Shown here in pieces: positions 17,415 through 26,015 of a DNA stretch of 64,000 nucleotides. Under the pieces are notes generated by a model. That model did not search any database. It was not told the origin of the DNA and worked only from the letters and a program-made list of their open reading frames with translations. Position 1 is the stretch's first letter. The number at the start of each line of letters is the position of its first letter. Made by a program: the position numbers and the translations under genes. The DNA is from Candidatus Nitrosymbiomonas proteolyticus. Its GTDB lineage: Bacteria; Armatimonadota; Fimbriimonadia; Fimbriimonadales; Fimbriimonadaceae. Location of the stretch: assembly GCA_017347465.1 (NCBI GenBank), contig AP021858.1, positions 124,001 through 188,000 of the forward strand, in the 5' to 3' direction.

Positions 17415-17984
17415 CTACTTCCGAGTTCCCGGTTTAACGGCAGGGATCTCCGCAAGCCAATCGGGGACCTCGTCCGGGGCGTACGATGTCGCCCTCACCC
17501 GATGCGCGGCAAACAGCGGAACGCCCAAGTCGATCTCGCCCTCACTTCGGTCGATCAAGACGCCCACACCTGCGACCTCTGCGCCGTACTCGCCCAGCAC
17601 CTCGCAAACCTCTCGTACGGAAACACCAGTCGTCAACACGTCGTCCACCACCAACACACGGGACCCCCTCTCGACGCTGGCCCCCCTGCGTAGCGTCTTG
17701 CGTCCGTCCTCAGACTCGACATAAAGGGCTGGCAAGTCCATCTGACGCCCGACTTCATAGGCGATCAGGATTCCGCCCGTGGTTGGGCCGGCCACTCGAT
17801 CGACCTTAAAGGGTCCGAAGTGCCGGGCGATTTCCGCGCAGAGGGCCGACAGCACCGCGGGGTTTTCGAGCACGCGAAACTTCTCGAAGTAGGTGTCGCT
17901 GTGACGTCCGCTGGTGAGAATGAAGTGGCCTTTCAGCACCGCGCCCGAATCATCGAGCAGCTTGGCGAGATCAACCGACGACAC
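17415..17984 (-). CDS. pyrE: Orotate phosphoribosyltransferase
   Basis: A 189-residue enzyme that joins orotate and PRPP to give OMP in pyrimidine synthesis. It has the PRPP loop RVLVVDDVLTTGVSV, the flexible-loop region with basic residues (EDGRKTLRRG), the substrate segment GHFILTSGRHSDTYFEKF and VAGPTTGGILIAYEVGRQ. Its start lies inside the 3' end of panD (14-bp overlap), so the two are translationally coupled. It sits apart from other pyr genes. Confidence 0.95.
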   Translation of the reverse strand: MSSVDLAKLLDDSGAVLKGHFILTSGRHSDTYFEKFRVLENPAVLSALCAEIARHFGPFKVDRVAGPTTGGILIAYEVGRQMDLPALYVESEDGRKTLRRGASVERGSRVLVVDDVLTTGVSVREVCEVLGEYGAEVAGVGVLIDRSEGEIDLGVPLFAAHRVRATSYAPDEVPDWLAEIPAVKPGTRK

Positions 17985-18333
17985 TGTAAGGTTTCATCTC
18001 CCGGACCACCTCGTTGTTCTTGTCGAGGAGCAGAATCGTGGGTTCGATCACTTCGTCGGTCCAAGCGAACGCGCAGATCACGAGCCGATCGCCCTTCTCG
18101 AAGAAATGGGCCGCGCCCCCATTGAGGCCGATCACCCCTTTTGGCCCCGCGAAGGCATAGGTCGAAAGCCTTGCTGGTCGGTCCACGGCCCATATCTGAA
18201 CGAGCTCTCCGTCCAGCAACCCGGCGCGCTTCATCAGTTCACCGTCAATTTCGATGCTTCCCACATATTCGGGGTTCGCATAGGTGACGTGAGCGTGATG
18301 AAGTTTTGCCTTAAGGAGCTGCAACAAGCGCAT
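17971..18333 (-). CDS. panD: Aspartate 1-decarboxylase (pyruvoyl enzyme proenzyme)
   Basis: A 120-residue proenzyme of PanD, which makes beta-alanine from aspartate for pantothenate and CoA synthesis. The self-cleavage site Gly25-Ser26 is intact (YVGSIEID), which yields the pyruvoyl group. The start MRLLQLLKAKLHHAHVTYAN and GPKGVIGLNGGAAHFFEKGD are family-typical. Length is near the family norm. It overlaps ccmF (23 bp) and pyrE (14 bp), so all three are tightly packed. Confidence 0.96.
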   Translation of the reverse strand: MRLLQLLKAKLHHAHVTYANPEYVGSIEIDGELMKRAGLLDGELVQIWAVDRPARLSTYAFAGPKGVIGLNGGAAHFFEKGDRLVICAFAWTDEVIEPTILLLDKNNEVVREMKPYSVVG

Positions 18334-20698
18334 CTTCTTTTTCCGAAACTTCAGAGGCCTCTTCGGGGATTCCGGCAGGCTGGCCGGGCAACTTCCGAGC
18401 GGGCCGATACCTTCGGTACCAAGCCGCCATTATGCCACCGATTCCCATGATTCCAATCCCAAGCCAGACCAAACCCGTCATCGGCTTGTAAAACACTTCG
18501 ACGAAATACAGGGGCCGCACGAACTGGAGTTGAATGCTCGCCGCGCCCGACCGAGGATCGACGCTTTCGAGGGTGACGAAGTAGTCGGAGTCCAACACGG
18601 CGGGCTCCGGCTTCGTCCCGGTTTCCGTCAACTTGACGCCCGGAAGGATGTCGAAGCTGTGCGCCGCCGTCGTCACCGTAAGCCTCGCGCGAAACACGGT
18701 ATCGGTCGATCCGGCCTCACCCTCCGTCTCGATCCCTTTGAACGTGAATCGGTAGCCCTCGAAGTTTGCGGACTGGTTCGGCGTCAGGGGCGTGACTTCG
18801 CTCGCGTTGAATTGCATGGGGTGGAGCGTGAAGTAGATGTCGTTCACAAACCCCCGTTGGATGTGCGGCCACACCATGGGCCGGAATTCCCCACCCATGT
18901 TCGCGTAGTAGAACCCCGGCCTGGCGACGAAACTGTGCCGCTGAGAGGTCACGTCGAACACCACCTTGTTTTTCCGGTCGGTGAGTTCGGAAGTGTGCTC
19001 CTTCACGGCGACCTGATAGCCGAGGGCGTTCTGTGGCGCGCCTTCTTGAATCGTCAATTCGACCTTGTTTTCGAGGCCCCGCGACACCATCAGGCCAGCG
19101 AGCATGATCGCGACGCCGATGTGAGACAAGAACACCGACATCGACATCTTCATGCCGCGAGTCGATTCGAACATCCGCCAGACGTTCGACACGACCGCCA
19201 TCAAACAGAGTCCCGCTAGAATTAGAGTCCAAACCGGGGCTGACATGGCCGTTCCGAACGGCATATCGATCTTGCCGCTTAGATCGATGCGCCCACGGCC
19301 CGTCAAGACCATCGCAAGGAAAAGGAATCCCGCCGCACTGACCGTGATGCAAATCACCGCGTACAGCTTCTCCCACAGCTTCTTGAACCCAGTGCCCCGC
19401 CAACTGATGAGCGGCCCCAGCGCCATGAGGATCATCGTGGGAACGAAGAACCACACGAGGACCCTGTGGTAGAGCCATTCTTCGACGACCTTGGGCTGGC
19501 TGCCCGACAGGCTTTGGATCAACGGAACGCTCATTCCAACCGCCGTCGCAATCGCCAAGCAAGCGAGCAACACGGATCCCCATCGGTACGCCGCTTCCCG
19601 GTGCATGCCTGAGGTCGGGGGTTCGCCTCCTTCGGCAGTTCGCAGCCGACGCCAGCGCCACGCCCACAGCACGAGATAACCCAGCGTGAAACCTCCGCCT
19701 CCGCCGATCAACATCCAGAGCGCTGTGTTGTTCATTTGGGCGAAGCTGTGGACGCTGGTGTCGCCCAGGAAGCCCGACCTCGTCAGAAACGTTCCGTAAA
19801 GAAAGGCGATGAAGGGCAGGCCGGCAAGCAGCAAGTTGCTCACGATCCATTTGCCCTTCGTAATCTGCACGAGCACGCCATGGACGAAGATGGCGAGGAT
19901 CGCCCAAGGGACGAAACTGGTGTTTTCGACCGGGTCCCACATCCAGAAGCCGCCCCATCCGAGGGTTTCATAAGCCCAAAGCCCGCCCATCGCGAGCCCC
20001 AGACCCAAGAACGAGAGCGACAGGATCGCCCAAGGGCGGATGCGTTTGGTCCAATCGGCGAGATCGCCCGTCGCCATCGCAGCGACCCCAAAGGCGAACA
20101 GGGCGAGCAGCGACCCGAACCCCAAGAAGATGGTCGGCGGGTGGATGATGACCCAGTAGTTCTGAAGCGCCGGCGCGAGTCCCACTCCGTCTTCGGGGAT
20201 GTACGGCTTACCGCCAAACAGGTTCAACACGAAAGGAGACTCGAACGCGAGCATCCCCATGAGCGTGGCGAGGAACAGCGAACAGGTGATCGTGAACCAG
20301 CGGCGGTATTGCCCGGTACCCGTCGCGATCAGGCTCGCAAAGAGAGCTGCGGTCGTCGCCCACAGCAAGAAACTCCCTTCCTGCCCCGACCAGATTCCGG
20401 CGATCTTGTAGGGGATGGTGTTGAGCTTATCGGCGTGGCCGTACACGTAGGCGTATTCGAATTGGTCGCCGATGAACAGCGCGGCCAAGCTGCCAAAGAC
20501 CCCCAACACCGCGACGGTCCCGGCCCAAAGGCCGACGATCCCCACCCTTCGGCCCCACGAAACCCAAGGCGCAAGAAACCAGCCGAGGACGGAAGCGAGA
20601 AACAGCGCGACCGAAACCCACACCAAAGTGGAACCGAGGGACCCGGTTTGCAGCGCCCAACCCGGCGCGACAGGCAAATCTAATGGGGGAACGTCCAA
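18311..20698 (-). CDS. ccmF: Cytochrome c haem lyase subunit CcmF/NrfE family
   Basis: A 795-residue polytopic membrane protein of cytochrome c maturation system I, which attaches haem delivered by CcmE to apocytochrome c. The WWD domain is present (WGGFWMWDPVENTSFVPW, about residues 247-264). So are conserved flanks (IWSGQEGSFLLWA; YWVIIHPPTIFLGFGS) and a large periplasmic domain near residues 530-745 before a final membrane helix. Many hydrophobic segments (about 14) are visible. It begins 1 bp after the ccmE stop. CcmA-D and CcmG/H are not in this window. Confidence 0.95.
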   Translation of the reverse strand: MDVPPLDLPVAPGWALQTGSLGSTLVWVSVALFLASVLGWFLAPWVSWGRRVGIVGLWAGTVAVLGVFGSLAALFIGDQFEYAYVYGHADKLNTIPYKIAGIWSGQEGSFLLWATTAALFASLIATGTGQYRRWFTITCSLFLATLMGMLAFESPFVLNLFGGKPYIPEDGVGLAPALQNYWVIIHPPTIFLGFGSLLALFAFGVAAMATGDLADWTKRIRPWAILSLSFLGLGLAMGGLWAYETLGWGGFWMWDPVENTSFVPWAILAIFVHGVLVQITKGKWIVSNLLLAGLPFIAFLYGTFLTRSGFLGDTSVHSFAQMNNTALWMLIGGGGGFTLGYLVLWAWRWRRLRTAEGGEPPTSGMHREAAYRWGSVLLACLAIATAVGMSVPLIQSLSGSQPKVVEEWLYHRVLVWFFVPTMILMALGPLISWRGTGFKKLWEKLYAVICITVSAAGFLFLAMVLTGRGRIDLSGKIDMPFGTAMSAPVWTLILAGLCLMAVVSNVWRMFESTRGMKMSMSVFLSHIGVAIMLAGLMVSRGLENKVELTIQEGAPQNALGYQVAVKEHTSELTDRKNKVVFDVTSQRHSFVARPGFYYANMGGEFRPMVWPHIQRGFVNDIYFTLHPMQFNASEVTPLTPNQSANFEGYRFTFKGIETEGEAGSTDTVFRARLTVTTAAHSFDILPGVKLTETGTKPEPAVLDSDYFVTLESVDPRSGAASIQLQFVRPLYFVEVFYKPMTGLVWLGIGIMGIGGIMAAWYRRYRPARKLPGQPAGIPEEASEVSEKEDALVAAP

Positions 20699-20699
20699 C

Positions 20700-21089
20700 T
20701 TAACCTTGCTGTCCTTGATACTTGCTGGGGCACTTGATCAGCATTCGTTCCGCGTGAAATGCGCCCTCCTTCATTTCGCCGATCACCACGACTTGGCTCG
20801 CCTCGCCCATGTTTGCCGGAGGAGGGCCGTGGTAAACGACCGGCATGGAGTTCGCCTCTTCATCGAGGAGCGTAAACCGAACCTGGCGAACCTTCATGTC
20901 GCTGACGAGCGAAGCCTTGTCGATCTTCCCAACAACATGCAGGTTCTTGCCGCTCTTTGTGCCTGCCTCAGCGATCGTAACGTAGGGGCTTGCGTTCATC
21001 AAGAACGCGGTGACCATCCCAGTGATTGCGAGAGCTCCCACAATCACGGAAACGATCAAACCGAGCTTGCTTCCAGTTGTTCGACTCAT
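20700..21089 (-). CDS. ccmE: Cytochrome c maturation protein CcmE, Cys-type (CxxxY)
   Basis: A 129-residue periplasmic haem chaperone with an N-terminal anchor (about residues 9-30) and an OB-fold core (KNLHVVGKIDK; VRQVRFTLLDEEANSMPVVYHG). The classical haem-binding motif is HxxxY. Here the corresponding place reads Cys120-Pro-Ser-Lys-Tyr124, the rarer CxxxY form described from archaea and some sulfate reducers. No other His lies near it. ATG at 21089 has GGAGAGACT upstream, with TACAAT farther ahead as a likely -10. It heads the leftward run ccmE-ccmF-panD-pyrE. Confidence 0.9.
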   Translation of the reverse strand: MSRTTGSKLGLIVSVIVGALAITGMVTAFLMNASPYVTIAEAGTKSGKNLHVVGKIDKASLVSDMKVRQVRFTLLDEEANSMPVVYHGPPPANMGEASQVVVIGEMKEGAFHAERMLIKCPSKYQGQQG

Positions 21090-21195
21090 GAGTCTCTCCA
21101 GTTCGAATTGTAGCAGATGGAACCCAAAGGCGGCTGCCGGTGTTGGCGGATTGTGGAGGTTCCCGCAAGGAAAGCGAACTCAGGTGCCTGTCGGA

Positions 21196-21201
21196 TACAA
21201 T
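21196..21201 (+). promoter_or_regulatory. Candidate -10 box TACAAT, nine bases before the start codon
   Basis: TACAAT lies so close to ATG 21211 that transcription would begin at or just before the start codon. No Shine-Dalgarno sequence is seen between them, and no good -35 is visible. This fits a leaderless transcript. Confidence 0.4.
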
Positions 21202-21210
21202 GGACGAATC

Positions 21211-21813
21211 ATGCGGTTGCTGAAGGCGACGGGGATTGGGGTTTTGGCGCTCTCGTTGGGGGGCGCATTCTGGGCTGTGGCGCAGCGAGTGCCCACCGAC
21301 GCCCCGGAGGAGACTCCATCCAAGCCCATCGACATGAACGACCCCGATTTCGGCAACCTCCACATGTCGAGCCGGTTGGGAAGCTTCAAAATGCGAACCT
21401 TCCGGGGGAGGTTCGAGATCTCCTTCAGCGGCACCGCTCTGCTCAGTCATTACGAGGGGGCGCCGCTCGTCGTCGAAGGCAACCTACAAAAGGAATACGA
21501 CGCGAACAACAAGGTCGCCTATTTCGGTAGAGGAAAGATCGTGGGACTCGGGACTTTGCGGGCGCTGCAGTGGTTTGGGCGCGATCTCGAAGCCTCATGG
21601 CGCGGGACGGGCGTCGCGCAGCTTTACGGCGAGTTCGACGAGAAATTGGAAACCGGAAAGTACTGGTTCGACGACCCGACCGATCAGAGGCATTGGGGCA
21701 CGTTCGGCATGACGGTCACGGTCCCCCGTGACGACGTTTACGGTTCCGGCACGCCCGTTCCCAGGAGCCGCGCCGGATCGGGCGGCGGCGGAACCTCGAA
21801 CGCGCCGCAGTAG
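21211..21813 (+). CDS. Exported hypothetical protein
   Basis: A 200-residue protein that I do not recognise. It has a signal-peptide-like start (MRLLKATGIGVLALSLGGAFWAVAQ) and a beta-rich middle (MRTFRGRFEISFSGTALLSHYEGAPLVVEG; DLEASWRGTGVAQLYGEFD). The low-complexity tail is rich in Gly, Ser and Arg. The two-strand RGRFEISF...GTALL and SWRGTGVAQLYGEF segments may form a single beta sandwich. ATG at 21211 follows a TACAAT box by nine bases. It is divergent from ccmE and followed by an RNase H-fold gene after 3 bp. Confidence 0.7.
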   Translation: MRLLKATGIGVLALSLGGAFWAVAQRVPTDAPEETPSKPIDMNDPDFGNLHMSSRLGSFKMRTFRGRFEISFSGTALLSHYEGAPLVVEGNLQKEYDANNKVAYFGRGKIVGLGTLRALQWFGRDLEASWRGTGVAQLYGEFDEKLETGKYWFDDPTDQRHWGTFGMTVTVPRDDVYGSGTPVPRSRAGSGGGGTSNAPQ

Positions 21814-21816
21814 GGT

Positions 21817-22587
21817 TTGCTCAAGAACACATTCATCCACATCCCCGGCGTCGGGAGGATCGCCGAAAGGGCGCTCTGGGAAAGCGGTTGTCTCGAGTGG
21901 GGGCAGTATCTCGACAATCCCGGCCGGTTTTCGATCGGGACGGCCTCTCCATCAAAGGCGGTCGAGGTCCTCACAGAGAGCCAGAGGCACCTCGAATCCG
22001 GCACGCATCAGTACTTCCAGCGGGCGCTGGGGCTTGCTGAGTCGTGGCGAGCCTTCCCGGACTTCCGCGACGATTGCGTCTATCTCGACATCGAGACCGA
22101 CGGAGGGCAAGCGGGGGACAGCATCACGATGGTCGGGTTGTACGACGGCCTCGAGTTCCGGTGCCTCGTGCGCGACGAAGACCTTTCCCAGTTTCCCGAC
22201 CTGATCTCACACTACAAGATGATCGTGACCTTCTTCGGTTCCGGCTTCGACCTTCCAATGTTGCAGCGTAAATTTCCCAGCGTCGAATTCGACCAAATCC
22301 ACCTCGATCTCTGCCCGACTCTCAAGAAGCTCGGCCTGAGAGGAGGCCTCAAGAAGATCGAAGCGTCGCTCGGGCTGGCGCGTAGTGAAGACACCACCGG
22401 GCTGTCCGGCTGGGACGCCGTTAGGCTATGGAGGCGATTCGAGCGAGGCAGCGACCGCGCTCTCGAAACGCTGATCGCCTATAACCGCGAAGATGTCGTG
22501 AACCTGGAGTTCCTCGCAGAACTGGCGTACTCCCGGCTTCGACTTGCCACCCTTCCCGACGCCGCCCAACCTGCCGTCGAGTCGTAA
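21817..22587 (+). CDS. YprB-like ribonuclease H-fold (DEDD-type) protein
   Basis: A 256-residue protein resembling YprB/RNase_H_2 predicted 3'-5' exonucleases. The DxE metal site is in VYLDIETDGGQAGDSITMVG. FFGSGFDLPMLQRKF carries the next acidic residue, and YNREDVVNLEFL the last. The N-terminal part (HIPGVGRIAERALWESGCLEW) resembles the helical region common in this family. The start is TTG at 21817, 3 bp after the upstream stop; no ATG fits before the first conserved residues. Substrate is unknown. Confidence 0.82.
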   Translation: MLKNTFIHIPGVGRIAERALWESGCLEWGQYLDNPGRFSIGTASPSKAVEVLTESQRHLESGTHQYFQRALGLAESWRAFPDFRDDCVYLDIETDGGQAGDSITMVGLYDGLEFRCLVRDEDLSQFPDLISHYKMIVTFFGSGFDLPMLQRKFPSVEFDQIHLDLCPTLKKLGLRGGLKKIEASLGLARSEDTTGLSGWDAVRLWRRFERGSDRALETLIAYNREDVVNLEFLAELAYSRLRLATLPDAAQPAVES

Positions 22588-22631
22588 CGGCCCGCCCAAC
22601 GAGAGGAAATCGACAATTTGATTCGGTACAC

Positions 22632-22661
22632 TTGGCAACTCGTGGATCATCGTGATACAGT
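22632..22661 (+). promoter_or_regulatory. Candidate murA promoter
   Basis: TTGGCA (22632-22637), an 18-bp spacer and TACAGT (22656-22661) with an upstream TG dinucleotide (extended -10). The GTG start of murA lies 33 bp further on, preceded by a GGAGG-containing stretch. Confidence 0.5.
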
Positions 22662-22694
22662 GTTTGCACTACCTACCAAGGATGGAGGGTATCT

Positions 22695-23987
22695 GTGGAC
22701 ATCTTGAGAATTGAAGGCGGGCGGCCGTTACACGGGTCGCTCCGCGTGCCGGGAAGCAAGAACGCTTCTCTCGCCATCTTGTCGTCGGTCGTGCTCGCGC
22801 AGGACCCGGTCGTGCTTCATAACGTCCCCAACGTGCGCGACACCCGCGTGATGTCGGACCTTTTGGAGCTTTTCGGCGCGCGCGTCGAATGGAACGGAGA
22901 TTCGATTTCCATCGACTGCAGCGAGATCCACCCCGCGAAGCTCGATCCTGAGGTCGCGCGGCAAATCCGAACCTCGTTCTATCTGCTGGGTCCCCTACTG
23001 GCGCGTTTGGGCCATGCGGCGATCCCAGCTCCCGGAGGCTGCCGCATCGGCGCTCGGCCCGTGGATTTTCACCTCAACGGTTTGGGGCGGCTGGGCGCAG
23101 TCATCGACCTGGACATGGGCGAGTACGTGGGACGAACCGACGGCTTGAAGGGCGCGGACCTCTACCTCGACTTCCCCAGCGCGGGAGCGACCCAACACCT
23201 GATGGCGACGGCGACGATGGCAGAAGGCGTCACCGTCATTCATAACGGAGCGATCGAACCCGAAGTCGTCGTGCTCGCCGAGTTCCTCAACAATCTTGGA
23301 GCGAGGATCGAAGGCGCGGGGACCGGCATCATCACCGTTACCGGCGTTTCCCGGCTTCATGGCCGGCCGTTTCACATCCCAAGTGACCGGCTGCAAGCGG
23401 GGACCTACATGCTCGCAGGGGCGATCACGAGAGGCGAGGTCACCGTCAACGGCATCCTTCCCGAATCCCAATCCGCTCTCACCAGCAAGCTCAAGGAATC
23501 CGGTGCGAAGGTGGTCGAAGGCAACGACTGGATCCGCGTGTCCTCCGACCGCAGACTCGACGCGATCAACGTCAAGACCATGCCCTACCCGGGGTTCCCG
23601 ACTGACATGCAGCAGCCCATGGCCGCTGTACTCACGTTGGCCGACGGAGTCAGCGTCGTCGAAGAGACCATTTACGAAAGCAGGATCGGGCACGTCCCCG
23701 AACTCAATCGAATGGGTGCGAAAATCCGGTTGGAAGGGCGCTCCGCCGTCATCACCGGCGTAGAACATCTCAAGGGAGCGAATCTCGAAGCGAGCGACTT
23801 GCGCGCGGGGGCCGCCCTGAGCCTCGCGGCCCTAGCGGCTGAAGGAGAGTCCTACATAAGGAACGTTCATTTTATCGACCGTGGGTATCAGGACTTCGAG
23901 TCCCAGTTGCGGTCGCTCGGAGCCGTGATCGAGCGCATTCCCGCTTCGGAATCCCCGATCCTGGAGCACTCCGAGGTACGGCCCTAA
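22695..23987 (+). CDS. murA: UDP-N-acetylglucosamine 1-carboxyvinyltransferase
   Basis: A 430-residue enzyme for the first committed step of peptidoglycan synthesis, moving enolpyruvate from PEP to UDP-GlcNAc. Lys22 (PGSKNASLAIL) is present. The loop cysteine is also present (Cys116 in PGGCRIGARPVD), so it is the fosfomycin-sensitive rather than the Asp type. FPTDMQQPMAAVL and DLRAGAALSLAALAAEG are also typical. It starts with GTG after a GGATGGAGG stretch. mreB follows after 4 bp, so the pair links wall precursor synthesis to cell shape. Confidence 0.97.
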   Translation: MDILRIEGGRPLHGSLRVPGSKNASLAILSSVVLAQDPVVLHNVPNVRDTRVMSDLLELFGARVEWNGDSISIDCSEIHPAKLDPEVARQIRTSFYLLGPLLARLGHAAIPAPGGCRIGARPVDFHLNGLGRLGAVIDLDMGEYVGRTDGLKGADLYLDFPSAGATQHLMATATMAEGVTVIHNGAIEPEVVVLAEFLNNLGARIEGAGTGIITVTGVSRLHGRPFHIPSDRLQAGTYMLAGAITRGEVTVNGILPESQSALTSKLKESGAKVVEGNDWIRVSSDRRLDAINVKTMPYPGFPTDMQQPMAAVLTLADGVSVVEETIYESRIGHVPELNRMGAKIRLEGRSAVITGVEHLKGANLEASDLRAGAALSLAALAAEGESYIRNVHFIDRGYQDFESQLRSLGAVIERIPASESPILEHSEVRP

Positions 23988-23991
23988 GAAC

Positions 23992-25005
23992 TTGAAACTC
24001 GTACCCGAAATCGGAATCGACCTCGGCACAGCGAACATCCTTGTCTATCGTCGAGGCAAGGGCATCGTGTTGCAGGAGCCTACCGTGGTGGCCATCAACA
24101 CCTCGAACGGCAAAGTCCTGGCCGTCGGCAACGAAGCGCGGGAGATGCTGGGACGCACTCCCGGAAACATCCAAGCGATCCGGCCTCTGAAAGACGGGGT
24201 TATCGCCGACTACACGACCACCCTCAAGATGCTGGAGTACCTCCTCGAAAAGGTCGTCGGAAAGCGGGTCGTTTTCAAGCCCAGAGTGCTGATCTGCGTG
24301 CCCAGCGGGGTGACGAACGTCGAACGACGCGCCGTGATTCAAGCTGCGATCGCGGCGGGAGCCGGCGAGGCCATGACGATCGAAGAACCGATGGCCGCCG
24401 CAATCGGCGCGGGCCTTCCCATCGCATTGGCCGGGGGCAACATGGTCGTCGATATCGGCGGCGGGACCACCGACGTCGCCGTCATCAGCCTCGGTGGGAT
24501 CGTGCTCTCGCAAAGCATCCGCATCGGCGGCAACAAGATGGACGAGGCGATCATCCGGCACATCCGCAACGCCTACAACCTCATGATCGGCGAGCCCAGC
24601 GCTGAGGAAATCAAGATCAGAATTGGGTCCGCTTATCCCCTCCAGCAAGAGCTTCGAATGGAGATCCGGGGCCGAGACATGGTCGCGGGTTTGCCGAAGT
24701 CCGTCGAGGTATCGAGCGAGGAGATTCGAGAGGCCCTCAGCGAACCGGTTCGTCAAATCGCCGAGAAGCTCTGCCAGGTCCTCGAAGTCACCCCGCCTGA
24801 ACTCGCCAGCGACATCATCGAACGGGGGATCGTCCTTACGGGAGGAGGCGCTTTGCTAAGGGGACTCGATCGGCTGTTGAGGAGCGTGACCGACATACCG
24901 GTTCGAGTTGCCGAGAATGCGCTACACTGTGTCGCCGCAGGCACCGGACGCGCACTGGAATCCTACGAGGCCATTCGCCTGAGCGGCGCGGTCAGCACAA
25001 TATGA
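23992..25005 (+). CDS. mreB: Rod shape-determining protein MreB
   Basis: A 337-residue actin-family protein forming membrane-bound filaments that guide wall synthesis. The phosphate-1 loop IGIDLGTANILVY, the second loop VVDIGGGTTDVAVISLGG and the adenosine motif GIVLTGGGALLRGLDRLL are all visible. The start is TTG at 23992, 4 bp after the murA stop. Its stop overlaps the next gene (ATGA). The usual mreC and mreD partners do not follow. Confidence 0.96.
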   Translation: MKLVPEIGIDLGTANILVYRRGKGIVLQEPTVVAINTSNGKVLAVGNEAREMLGRTPGNIQAIRPLKDGVIADYTTTLKMLEYLLEKVVGKRVVFKPRVLICVPSGVTNVERRAVIQAAIAAGAGEAMTIEEPMAAAIGAGLPIALAGGNMVVDIGGGTTDVAVISLGGIVLSQSIRIGGNKMDEAIIRHIRNAYNLMIGEPSAEEIKIRIGSAYPLQQELRMEIRGRDMVAGLPKSVEVSSEEIREALSEPVRQIAEKLCQVLEVTPPELASDIIERGIVLTGGGALLRGLDRLLRSVTDIPVRVAENALHCVAAGTGRALESYEAIRLSGAVSTI

Positions 25006-25679
25006 ACCCAACGACGTGGCAAAGAGGTCGGTCGTCCTTGACCAAGGTTGGGGTCGTCGCGCTTCTGGCTTCGTTCGTCCTGGGAGGACAGCCGCAAGGA
25101 CCGGCCGCCCAAGAGACAGGCCCGACCGGCGGACTTCCGACGTTGCGACCCTCGGAGCGGGAAATGGCGATGGTGGCTGAGCAGGAGGGCGGGCTTTCGC
25201 ATCGCCCCACCGAGTCGATCGATCCCAAGATCCTAGCCGAGCCGACCACGACGCTCGAAGCCGCGACGACGTTTCAAAAGGTCGAGACGGCCCTGCGGCG
25301 CGTCGTCCTCGTAGACTCCGCAGCGGTACCGCTCAAGAGCGGAGCTTCGAGTTCGGCCGCCACTCGGAATCAAGTGATCGACGAATTGGACCGGCTGTTC
25401 GAATTGTGCCGCCCGAAGTTCAAGTTCACCCCTCGGCTGAGCGAGTTCGACGACGGAGTCCTTTCGATTCCCGCCGATCAGCCGCAACGCGTGAAGTTGG
25501 AGAGGTTGATCGCCTGGGGGTGCGTGGGCCGAGTCGCTCCGTTGGCGACCTCAAAGGAGACTTCAATCGGTTTGGCGGACTTCGGCGATGCCGTGGGCCT
25601 GTTCTTGGCTCGGATGGCCGACCTCACCCACACGCCAAGCTCCCAATGGAGCCCCTACATGAACGCCCACGGCGGCTAA
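25002..25679 (+). CDS. Exported protein with a weak SLH-like C-terminus
   Basis: A 225-residue protein. It begins with a basic stretch, then a hydrophobic signal segment (TKVGVVALLASFVLGG, about residues 14-29) and a Pro/Gly/Glu-rich linker. The C-terminal third has the rhythm of an S-layer homology module: VKLERLIAWGCVGRVAP then GLADFGDAVGLFLARMADL. The typical SLH opening motif is not clear, so this is tentative. It overlaps mreB by 4 bp and is thus translationally coupled to it, occupying the position where mreC is commonly found. Confidence 0.7.
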   Translation: MNPTTWQRGRSSLTKVGVVALLASFVLGGQPQGPAAQETGPTGGLPTLRPSEREMAMVAEQEGGLSHRPTESIDPKILAEPTTTLEAATTFQKVETALRRVVLVDSAAVPLKSGASSSAATRNQVIDELDRLFELCRPKFKFTPRLSEFDDGVLSIPADQPQRVKLERLIAWGCVGRVAPLATSKETSIGLADFGDAVGLFLARMADLTHTPSSQWSPYMNAHGG

Positions 25680-25681
25680 GG

Positions 25682-25969
25682 TCAATCGCGGCGAATCACC
25701 GAGCGGACGCCCGGCACCCATTCCCGAAGGCGTTGCTCGATCCCATTGCGGAGAGTGATTTCAGAGAGCGGGCAACCTCGGCAGGTCCCCCGAAATCGCA
25801 CCGAAACGTTGCCCTTCTCATCGACGCCGATCAATTCGATCCGCCCCCCATGTGACCTTGCGTACGCCTGCACTTCCACCATCGCATCGCGGACTTCATC
25901 GAGCAACGGCCCAGACTCCAGAAACGGAGTTGGCTTCCTTCGTCCGAAAAGTCCAGATAAGAACGTCAT
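25682..25969 (-). CDS. NifU C-terminal domain (Nfu-type) protein
   Basis: A 95-residue protein with the Nfu/NifU-like domain: VRDAMVEVQAYARSHGGRIELIGVD, then VRFRGTCRGCPLSEITLRNGIEQRL. The Cys-x2-Cys pair (CRGC) binds an Fe-S cluster for transfer to target proteins. It is the single-domain form. ATG at 25969 is chosen; the open frame runs further upstream but without a better start. A TATACT box lies 11 bases ahead, and AGGA gives a weak Shine-Dalgarno. It faces the hypothetical gene of the murA run tail to tail. Confidence 0.9.
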   Translation of the reverse strand: MTFLSGLFGRRKPTPFLESGPLLDEVRDAMVEVQAYARSHGGRIELIGVDEKGNVSVRFRGTCRGCPLSEITLRNGIEQRLREWVPGVRSVIRRD

Positions 25970-26015
25970 GGGGTCCTTTGAGTATACGGCATTGTCAAGT
26001 ATCGTTGGGGGTGGG

